Source of the DNA: Amaricoccus sp047275745
GTDB taxonomy: Bacteria > Pseudomonadota > Alphaproteobacteria > Rhodobacterales > Rhodobacteraceae
Length of the DNA: 64,000 bases
Direction: 5' to 3'
NCBI RefSeq assembly: GCF_047275745.1
Contig: NZ_JBKQWU010000008.1
Span: 50,533-114,532, forward strand
This document shows, in pieces, positions 58,110 through 64,000 of this stretch (positions within the stretch are counted from its first letter, which is position 1; each line of letters opens with the position of its first letter). The position numbers and the translations under genes were made by a program. The notes under the pieces are model-generated. The model worked only from the letters and a program-made list of their open reading frames with translations. It had not been told where the DNA came from and ran no database searches.

Positions 58110-59195
58110 TCAGCCCGGCTGGTTGTCCTGCGCGCCGCCGAAACGGTCGCGCAGCCATTCCCGCGCCGCATCGATCGCGTTGGCATAGCCGTCGATCGCC
58201 GGGGCCGCCGCCGGGATCTGATCCGCGAGCGGATCGCGCCAGATGTAGATCTCCAGCGCCAGACCGGCGATGAGCAGTGCGAGGATGAAGCCCGGCAGGA
58301 ACCGCCGCTTCGCCCTGGGCGGTGGCGTCGTCCCGGGGCGCCCGTCCGCCCTGCCATCCGCGAGGTCGAGCCTGGGTGGCGCCGAGCGCGGCGCCTCCCG
58401 AAGCGCGATCCGGGACGCCGCGAGGTCGTGCTCCGAGGCCGCGTCCCGATCCGCGTGCTGGCCTGATCCCCGGTCAGAGTCCCGACTAGCGTCCTGATCC
58501 TGGGCAGGGTCCCGCCTCGGCGCGGGTATGCTCGGCCGCGGCTCCGCCCGGCGCTCCGTGGCCGGTTCGAGCGCCGCCTTGGCGGACGGCCCGGCCCGGT
58601 CAGCCGCGGCCGTACCTCCCGCGCCCGTACCTCCCGCGCCCGTGTCCTTCCTCAGTGCCGGGCCGCGCAGCGTATCGGCGGGGGTGTCCGATGGGTCCCC
58701 ACCCGGCGCCACATCCGGCGCCGCGCGGTCCGTCCCCGAAGCGGACATCGCCGCGGCGTCGCGCGCCGGGGTGCCCACCGGAGACTGCCAGTTGAACGGC
58801 GCGTCGTCCGGCGGCGCCTTCGCCGGCCTCACGTCCGCTTCCCGCGCATCCCGGCTCGCCACGTCCTGCTTCGCCGTATCCTGCTTCGCCGTGTCCTGCT
58901 TGACCGTGTCCTGCTTGACCGTGTCCTGCTTGACCGTGTCCTGCTTGACCGTGCCCGAGACCGGAAACGGGATGGGCGCCGCGGCACTGGCGCCCGGCGC
59001 CGCGCCCGCCTTGGGACCGGGGCCCCGGGTTTCGAGCTTGCGCAGGATCTGATCCTCGCTCAGCTCCTCCCGCGCCTGGCCGCGCATGAACCAGCGGGTA
59101 TGGCAGGCGGTGCATTGCACATGCTTGCCCGCCGGCGGGATCAACCCCTCGGGAACGTCGTATTCGGCGCCGCAATTGGGGCAGGTCAAGCGCAT
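58110..59195 (-). CDS. Zinc-ribbon (MJ0042) protein with repeat linker and C-terminal membrane helix
   Basis: 361 residues. The N-terminal zinc ribbon has Cys5-x2-Cys8 and Cys28-x2-Cys31 (LTCPNCGAEYDVP; VQCTACHTRWF). A long disordered linker follows, including six pentapeptide repeats (TVKQD x4, TAKQD x2) and Gly/Ala/Asp-rich parts. A membrane segment (FLPGFILALLIAGLALEIYI) near residue 300 is followed by about 45 residues. It is divergent from ftsE, an arrangement common in Rhodobacterales. Role unknown. Confidence 0.9.
   Translation of the reverse strand: MRLTCPNCGAEYDVPEGLIPPAGKHVQCTACHTRWFMRGQAREELSEDQILRKLETRGPGPKAGAAPGASAAAPIPFPVSGTVKQDTVKQDTVKQDTVKQDTAKQDTAKQDVASRDAREADVRPAKAPPDDAPFNWQSPVGTPARDAAAMSASGTDRAAPDVAPGGDPSDTPADTLRGPALRKDTGAGGTGAGGTAAADRAGPSAKAALEPATERRAEPRPSIPAPRRDPAQDQDASRDSDRGSGQHADRDAASEHDLAASRIALREAPRSAPPRLDLADGRADGRPGTTPPPRAKRRFLPGFILALLIAGLALEIYIWRDPLADQIPAAAPAIDGYANAIDAAREWLRDRFGGAQDNQPG
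58611..58640. repeat. 15-bp perfect direct repeat, two copies, inside the zinc-ribbon gene
   Basis: CGTACCTCCCGCGCC repeated without change at 58611-58625 and 58626-58640. On the coding strand it encodes a Gly/Ala/Thr-rich pentapeptide twice. Confidence 0.85.
58861..58950. repeat. 15-bp tandem repeat, six copies, coding for Lys-Gln-Asp-Thr-x
   Basis: Six adjacent 15-bp units. The last four (58891-58950) are identical, GTGTCCTGCTTGACC; the first two (58861-58890) differ at a few bases. In-frame on the minus strand, so change of copy number would not shift the zinc-ribbon gene. Confidence 0.93.
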
Positions 59196-59413
59196 GGCAA
59201 CCCTCGCGTCGGAACCGTTCGCGGCGGGGGAGCTGACGGGCGGGCCTCGCGAATCGGGTATCCCCTTCTAGCCGCCGCCCCAACCCTTTCCAACTGCGCC
59301 ATTCCAGCAGGTCCATTTCCAGGAGCCGGCGGGGCCGCCGTGACGCGCGGCCAGAGCCGTTGCACCGCGCCGCGGCGATGTGTAAACCGTCGCCACTATC
59401 GGCGGAGGACCCG

Positions 59414-60091
59414 GTGATCGAATTCGAACAGGCCGGGTTCAGCTACGGCGACCACGCCGTTCTCCGGGACATGAGCCTGACGCTGGCACCGGGTTCCTTC
59501 CAGTTCCTCGTCGGCCCTTCAGGCGCCGGCAAGACCACCTTCCTCCGGCTCTGCTATCTCGATCTCGCCGTCACCGAGGGAGAGATCCGCCATTTCGGCC
59601 GCTCGATCGCGCCCTCGGAACGCGACGCCATCGCCGATCTGCGGCGCAGGGTCGGGGTCGTGCATCAGGACTGCCAGTTTCTCGACCACCTGCCGATCCA
59701 CGAGAATATCGCGCTGCCGCTGACGGTGAACGGGATCGACCCGCGGGAGCGCGCCGACGACCTGCGCGCGCTCCTGCAATGGGTCGATCTGACGGCGCGT
59801 GTCGACGCGACGCCGCCCCTGCTCTCCGGGGGCGAACGCCAGCGCGCGGCGGTGGCGCGGGCGGTGATCCTGAGCCCCGACGTGATCCTCGCCGACGAGC
59901 CCACGGGCAATCTCGACTGGGACATGGCGCAGCGGGTGCTGACACTGCTGGTCGAACTCAACCGGATGGGAAAGACCGTGCTGATCGCGACGCACGACCT
60001 CAACCTCATCCGCGCGGCGAAGGCGCGGGTGCAGGCGCGGGTGCTCCGGCTCGCGCAGGGCCGCGTCCAGCTCGCGGGGGCGGATCTTTGA
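59414..60091 (+). CDS. ftsE: Cell division ATP-binding protein FtsE
   Basis: 225 residues from GTG 59414, which has GGCGGAGG ahead. ABC ATPase with Walker A GPSGAGKT (34-41), signature LSGGERQR, Walker B VILADEPTGNLD and the His switch ATHDLN. With FtsX it forms a complex that controls septal peptidoglycan hydrolases rather than transport. Its stop overlaps the TTG of ftsX. Confidence 0.94.
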   Translation: MIEFEQAGFSYGDHAVLRDMSLTLAPGSFQFLVGPSGAGKTTFLRLCYLDLAVTEGEIRHFGRSIAPSERDAIADLRRRVGVVHQDCQFLDHLPIHENIALPLTVNGIDPRERADDLRALLQWVDLTARVDATPPLLSGGERQRAAVARAVILSPDVILADEPTGNLDWDMAQRVLTLLVELNRMGKTVLIATHDLNLIRAAKARVQARVLRLAQGRVQLAGADL

Positions 60092-60981
60092 GCGCGTTCG
60101 GACGGTTCCTGAAGGGCGACCGCGGCGCTGACCGGGTGGTGCCGAGGGGGGCGCGCGCGGCGGTGTCGGTCGGCTTCCTCGCCGCCGTCATGGCCTTCTT
60201 CGCCGTTCTCGCGCTCGCGCTCGCGCTCGCCGCCGGACGCCTCGCCGACAGCTGGTCGGGCGAACTCGCCCGCGATGCGACCTTGCAGGTCTTCGCGCCC
60301 CAGGAGCAGGTGGAGGCGCAGGCCCGCGCCGCGCTCAACGTGCTCCGCACGACGCCGGGCATCCTCTCCGTCCGTGTCGTGACACTCGAAGAGCAGACGG
60401 ACCTGCTCGAACCCTGGCTCGGACCCGGTTTCGTGGTCGAGACGCTGCCGCTGCCGCTCATGATCGCGGTCACGACCGACCGGGCCACGCTCGACCAGGA
60501 CAGCCTCGCGCTGCGTCTCTCCGCCGAGGCGCCGGGGGCGGTCTTCGATGATCACGCCGCCTGGCGGATGCCGCTGGTGACAACGGCGGAACGGCTCCGG
60601 ATCTTCGCGATCGCCTGCCTCGGGCTCACCGTGCTCGCCCTCGCGGCGGTGATCGGGCTCGCGGCGCAGGCGGCGGTGGCCGCGAACGGGCAGGTCATCC
60701 AGACGCTGCGGCTCATCGGCGCGCGCGACAGCTACATCAGCCACGCCTTCACCCGCCGTTTCACGCTGCGCGCGGCCGGGGGCGCGGTACTCGGAATGGG
60801 GGCGGGCCTCGCGCTTCTCGCCGCGCTGCCGCGGGCGACCGAGCAGGGGTTCTTCCTCGTCGGCATCGGCCTTCGGGGCTGGCACTGGGCGCTGCCCCTG
60901 CTCGTGCCGGTGATCGCCGGTTCCGTCGCCTGGGGCATCACGCGGCTCGCGACACGCGCCAGCCTGCGCCGCTGGAGCTGA
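60088..60981 (+). CDS. ftsX: Cell division protein FtsX
   Basis: 297 residues from TTG 60088, overlapping the ftsE stop (TTGA). Four membrane segments: one near 27-50, then three after residue 175, with a periplasmic domain between (LQVFAPQEQVEAQARAALNVL). IQTLRLIGARDSYI is the FtsX/MacB-like coupling region. It partners FtsE. The N-terminus is short and basic. plsC follows 4 bp downstream. Confidence 0.93.
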   Translation: MSAFGRFLKGDRGADRVVPRGARAAVSVGFLAAVMAFFAVLALALALAAGRLADSWSGELARDATLQVFAPQEQVEAQARAALNVLRTTPGILSVRVVTLEEQTDLLEPWLGPGFVVETLPLPLMIAVTTDRATLDQDSLALRLSAEAPGAVFDDHAAWRMPLVTTAERLRIFAIACLGLTVLALAAVIGLAAQAAVAANGQVIQTLRLIGARDSYISHAFTRRFTLRAAGGAVLGMGAGLALLAALPRATEQGFFLVGIGLRGWHWALPLLVPVIAGSVAWGITRLATRASLRRWS

Positions 60982-60985
60982 CCCC

Positions 60986-61729
60986 ATGCGCCTTCTCCGC
61001 TCGCTCGTCTTCGATGTCCTCATGTACACGCTGATGGCGGCGATGGGGATCCTCTGCGCGCCGATGGCGCTCTGGTCGGTGGACGGCGCCTATCGGGCGA
61101 TGAAGGCCTATTGCGCCGCGGCCTTCTGGCTGCTCCGGGTGATCTGCGGCCTTCGGGTCGAGGTCCGGGGCGAGGTGCCGACGGGGGACGTGATCGTCGC
61201 CTCCAAGCACCAGTCCTTCCTCGATATCATGATCCTGATGTACCATCTGCCGCGTGCGCGGTTCATCATGAAGCGCGAGCTCCGCTGGGCGCCGATCCTC
61301 GGCCTCTACGCGGTCCGGATCGGCTCGACGCCGGTCAACCGGGGCAAGCGGTCGGCGGCGATGAAATCGATGGTCTCCGATGTCGCGAAGGACGCCGGCA
61401 CGCCGCATCAGCTGGTGATCTATCCCCAGGGCACGCGGACGCTGCCGGGGGCGAAGCTGCCCTACAAGGTCGGCGCCGGCGTGCTCTATGACCGGCTCGG
61501 CAAGACCTGCGTGCCGGCGGCGACCAATGTCGGCGTCTTCTGGTCGCGGCGGAGCTGGTACCGGGACCCTGGCCTCGCGGTCGTCGAGTTCCTGCCGCCG
61601 ATCGCGCCGGGGCTCAAGGTTTCCGACTTCATGCGCGAACTGGAAGCGGTGGTGGAGGAGAACTCCGACCGCCTGATGCGCGAGGCGGGGTTCGACCTGC
61701 CCGCGGAAACCGCCGCCGGCGCCGGCTGA
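60986..61729 (+). CDS. plsC: 1-acyl-sn-glycerol-3-phosphate acyltransferase
   Basis: 247 residues. Adds the second acyl chain to make phosphatidic acid. Block I is KHQSFLDI (H-x4-D), block II RFIMKRELRWAPILG, block III YPQGTRT (Gln in place of the usual Glu of EGTR), block IV FLPPIAPG. Hydrophobic N-terminus. It sits 4 bp after ftsX, linking membrane lipid and division genes. Confidence 0.92.
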   Translation: MRLLRSLVFDVLMYTLMAAMGILCAPMALWSVDGAYRAMKAYCAAAFWLLRVICGLRVEVRGEVPTGDVIVASKHQSFLDIMILMYHLPRARFIMKRELRWAPILGLYAVRIGSTPVNRGKRSAAMKSMVSDVAKDAGTPHQLVIYPQGTRTLPGAKLPYKVGAGVLYDRLGKTCVPAATNVGVFWSRRSWYRDPGLAVVEFLPPIAPGLKVSDFMRELEAVVEENSDRLMREAGFDLPAETAAGAG

Positions 61730-61777
61730 TCTCCGGCCGCCACCAAGCGTCGCACCGAGGCTCCCGGAGCGCGGCGG

Positions 61778-62740
61778 TCAGGCGACCAGCGACTTCTGCC
61801 CCATGTCGAGATACTTCCTGCGCCGCGCCTTGCGCAATTCGCCCGGCTTCCTGCCATCGACCTGGGCGAGCAGGTCCGCGATCGCCGCGCCGACCCGCGC
61901 GACCGTCTCGGCCTTGTTGCGCTGCGCCCCGCCGCGCGGCTCCGGTACCACCGTGTCGGCGATGCCGAGCGTCAGCAGATCCTGCGCGGTGAGCCGCAGC
62001 GCCTCGGCGGCTTCCTTCATCTTCTCGGCATCCTTCCAGAGGATGGAGGCGCAGCCCTCCGGCGAGATCACGGAATAGATCGAGTGCTCCAGCATCGCGA
62101 GCCGGTCAGCCGTCGCGAAGGCGACCGCTCCGCCGGAACCGCCCTCGCCGATGATGACGGAGATGAGCGGAACGCCGAGTTGCAGGCATTTCTCGGTCGA
62201 ACGGGCGATCGCCTCCGCCTGTCCGCGTTCCTCCGCGCCCTTGCCCGGATAGGCGCCGGGCGTGTCCACGAGCGCGATCACCGGCAGACCCATGCGGTCG
62301 GCGAGATCCATGAGGCGGATGCCCTTGCGATAGCCCTCCGGCCGGGCCATGCCGAAATTGTGCTCGAGCCGGGTCCGGGTGTCGTGGCCCTTCTCGAGCC
62401 CGATCACCATCACCGGCCGGTCATTGAAGCGCGCGAGACCGCCCATGACCGCGTGATCATCGGAAAAGGCCCGGTCGCCGGCGAGCGGGGTCCATTCGGT
62501 GAAGAGCCCGTCGATGTAATCCTTGCAATGCGGCCGGTCGGGATGCCGCGCGACCTGGCACTTCCGCCAGGGATCGAGGCCGCGGTAGAGCTCGTCGAGC
62601 AGTTGCGCCGCCTTCTTGTCGAGCGCCGCCGCCTCTTCCTCGACGTCCATCTCGGCGTTCTTGCGGCCGAGAGCGCGCAGTTCCTCGGCCTTGCCCTCGA
62701 TCTCGGCGAGGCCCTTTTCGAAGTCGAGATAGTTCTGCAT
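61778..62740 (-). CDS. accA: Acetyl-CoA carboxylase carboxyltransferase subunit alpha
   Basis: 320 residues. Works with AccD to carboxylate acetyl-CoA for fatty acid synthesis. Opens MQNYLDFEKGLAEIEGKAEEL, with RHPDRPHCKDYI, VDTPGAYPGKGAEERGQAEA, GEGGSGGAVAFA and YSVISPEGCASILWKD. It is convergent with plsC and divergent from the flagellin gene. Confidence 0.96.
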   Translation of the reverse strand: MQNYLDFEKGLAEIEGKAEELRALGRKNAEMDVEEEAAALDKKAAQLLDELYRGLDPWRKCQVARHPDRPHCKDYIDGLFTEWTPLAGDRAFSDDHAVMGGLARFNDRPVMVIGLEKGHDTRTRLEHNFGMARPEGYRKGIRLMDLADRMGLPVIALVDTPGAYPGKGAEERGQAEAIARSTEKCLQLGVPLISVIIGEGGSGGAVAFATADRLAMLEHSIYSVISPEGCASILWKDAEKMKEAAEALRLTAQDLLTLGIADTVVPEPRGGAQRNKAETVARVGAAIADLLAQVDGRKPGELRKARRRKYLDMGQKSLVA

Positions 62741-62865
62741 GTCCGCTCCGTCGGTTCGGAGCCGTATATTGAGGGGCGCGAAGGGGATTGCAACAGCGGC
62801 CCCTCGCGTCTCGCGGGAGAAGCGGCGGCGCAAGGCCGAAATTGTTACCGCGCGCTCGGGCGCGG

Positions 62866-62914
62866 TTAACGCCTCCTTAGGGATGATTCATTCGGCGCGT
62901 TAGCCATTGCTTAG
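62866..62914. promoter_or_regulatory. Two CtrA-like boxes upstream of flagellin
   Basis: TTAA-N7-TTAG at 62866-62880 and TTAG-N7-TTAG at 62900-62914, starts 34 bp apart, in the 342-bp gap between accA and the flagellin gene. CtrA (TTAA-N7-TTAA) drives flagellar genes in alphaproteobacteria. No sigma-28 or sigma-54 promoter could be placed with confidence. Confidence 0.5.
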
Positions 62915-63082
62915 GCTTGGGCGGCCAGAGTGCCTCTCACGCGGTCGAAAGGACCGGCGCGGCGGGGCCCGATGCGGCCCGGCGCCGCAGCACTCAGAAG
63001 GGCGATCATGGGCACCGCGCGGCGGTCGCCCACCATGAAAACCGCGGTGTCGAAAGCACCGCTCGCCAAAAGGAAAATACCA

Positions 63083-63886
63083 ATGTCCAGCATCCTGACC
63101 AACACCGGCTCCATGGTTGCCCTCCAGACCCTCAAGTCTGTCAACAAGGGCCTCGCAAAGGTTCAGGACGAAGTCTCGACGGGTCTCAAGGTCTCCACGG
63201 CCAAGGACAATTCGTCGAGCTGGTCGATCGCGTCCACGATGTCCTCCGATATCGGGAGCTTCGAAGCCCTGAGCGACTCGCTGACCTCCGCCTCGGCGCT
63301 GGTCGGTACCGCGCGTTCGGCGGCCGAGCAGATCTCCGGCATCCTCAAGGAGATCCAGACCAAGATCGTCCAGGCCGAGAACCCGGACGCGGACACCGCG
63401 AAGATCCAGAACGAGGTGACCGGGCTGACCAACACGATCATCTCGATCGCGCAGTCGGCCCAGTACAACGGGGTCAACCTCGTTGAGAGCGGCGCCGCCG
63501 CGCAGGACATCACGGTGTCGATCATGCGCGACTCCGCCGGTGCCCTGACCACGGGCACGCTGTCGGTCGCCGCGCAGGATCTCGAAGCGCTCGGCGCGGC
63601 GCTCACCGTCGGCACCGCGACCGTCGAGGACATCGACACGCTGATCGACTCGGCCAACACCGCGGCCTCCGCCTTCGGTACCGCCCAGGTCCGCATCGAT
63701 GCCCAGAACGAGTTCCTGTCGAAGCAGGCCGACTCGCTCAAGGCCGGTGTCAGCGCCCTGGTCGACGCCGACATGGAAGAGGCCTCGGCCCGGCTGACCG
63801 CGCTGCAGACCCAGCAGCAGCTCGGCATCCAGTCGCTGTCGATCGCGAACCAGGCGCCGCAGGCGGTCCTGTCGCTCTTCCAGTAA
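63083..63886 (+). CDS. Flagellin
   Basis: 267 residues, a short flagellin of the Rhodobacter type. The N-terminal coiled D0/D1 region is SILTNTGSMVALQTLKSVNK with VQDEVSTGLKVSTAKDN, and the C-terminal region is ARLTALQTQQQLGIQSLSIANQ with ending VLSLFQ. The variable centre is only about 100 residues. ATG 63083 follows AAAAGGAAAA. flaF and flbT, often next door, are not seen; instead an insertion sequence begins 77 bp downstream. Confidence 0.95.
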   Translation: MSSILTNTGSMVALQTLKSVNKGLAKVQDEVSTGLKVSTAKDNSSSWSIASTMSSDIGSFEALSDSLTSASALVGTARSAAEQISGILKEIQTKIVQAENPDADTAKIQNEVTGLTNTIISIAQSAQYNGVNLVESGAAAQDITVSIMRDSAGALTTGTLSVAAQDLEALGAALTVGTATVEDIDTLIDSANTAASAFGTAQVRIDAQNEFLSKQADSLKAGVSALVDADMEEASARLTALQTQQQLGIQSLSIANQAPQAVLSLFQ

Positions 63887-63963
63887 GAGCCGGACCCGAA
63901 ATGAGTTGAGCGATATCAGCGGGTTGTGATTCACGTCGGTTTGCGAAGACTGACGGAGATCCG

Positions 63964-64000
63964 ATGCCCTGGACTGATACCGCTCGGCGCGACTATGACC
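63964..64000 (+). mobile_element. Start of an IS5-type transposase gene, cut by the window edge
   Basis: ATG 63964 has GGAG 6 bp upstream and opens MPWTDTARRDYD, which I recognise as the common N-terminus of IS5-family transposases from alphaproteobacteria. Only 12 codons are visible. The terminal inverted repeat should lie between 63887 and 63963, but I cannot define it without the other end. Confidence 0.6.

Noticed and set aside
58861..58950. CRISPR-like array
   Set aside because: Units are contiguous 15-mers without spacers and encode protein in frame.

Overview
The window is high-GC chromosomal DNA, read almost wall to wall on both strands. It looks like an alphaproteobacterium, most likely of the Rhodobacterales/Paracoccaceae type. 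The evidence is the short HprK-RapZ-EIIA-HPr cluster, a polyhydroxyalkanoate (PHA) locus with PhaR, GapR, the order rpoZ-rel-DUF2062-pdxJ-acpS, a Psd-Pss-PmtA phosphatidylcholine operon, double cold-shock-domain protein next to a DUF192 protein, a short Rhodobacter-like flagellin, and CtrA-like boxes (TTAA-N7-TTAG). Gene assignments come from recognising motifs and gene order by eye; no database search was run.

Layout. 0.1-2.2 kb: regulatory phosphotransferase genes. 2.3-7.2 kb: TetR regulator, small membrane protein, CYTH-CHAD protein, Bax-inhibitor-like protein. 7.2-11.6 kb: PHA genes (phaR; divergent small ORF, PhaC-like enzyme, phaA, phaB). 11.7-20.1 kb: mixed housekeeping genes (gapR, recQ, rsmD, peroxiredoxin, phhB, ybaK) and a dienelactone hydrolase pseudogene. 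20.2-22.1 kb: MarR-controlled GST and tandem DUF1428 genes with clear paired operators. 22.1-31.7 kb: FemAB-like, GDPD, RidA, mlaA-mlaC, pdxH, old yellow enzyme, glutaminase, a small transporter behind a structured leader, SDR, double cold-shock protein, DUF192. 31.75 kb: tRNA-Pro(UGG). 31.9-38.7 kb: a compact accessory catabolic cluster (two 3-ketosteroid-dehydrogenase-like flavoproteins, NIPSNAP, TIM-barrel isomerase, IclR, divergent AroE-like dehydrogenase). 38.7-49.5 kb: core genes acpS, pdxJ, rel, rpoZ, folK, ispH, rnhA, fmt, def and a transglycosylase. 49.6-51.8 kb: psd-pssA-pmtA. 51.9-55.5 kb: tlpA, argH, lptM, lysA. 55.5-61.7 kb: DUF4175 protein, zinc-ribbon protein, ftsE-ftsX, plsC. 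61.8-64 kb: accA, flagellin and the first codons of an IS5-type transposase cut by the window edge.

How the genes fit together. phaA and phaB make the PHA monomer, the PhaC-like Cys-hydrolase may polymerise it, and PhaR probably senses polymer. Psd and Pss make phosphatidylethanolamine through phosphatidylserine and PmtA can methylate it to phosphatidylcholine. MlaA and MlaC maintain outer-membrane lipid asymmetry. argH-lptM-lysA and ftsE-ftsX-plsC are tightly coupled by overlapping start and stop codons.

The most interesting signals are (i) the 31.9-38.7 kb cluster, which could desaturate or aromatise an alicyclic ketone and lies where the acpS synteny breaks; (ii) a leader before the small transporter at 29155 that can fold two mutually exclusive ways, one hiding the ribosome site; (iii) recurring 15-bp tandem repeats at gene borders and in one linker; and (iv) a hydrolase with both a frameshift and a lost nucleophile. 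No CRISPR array, prophage or obvious defence system was seen.
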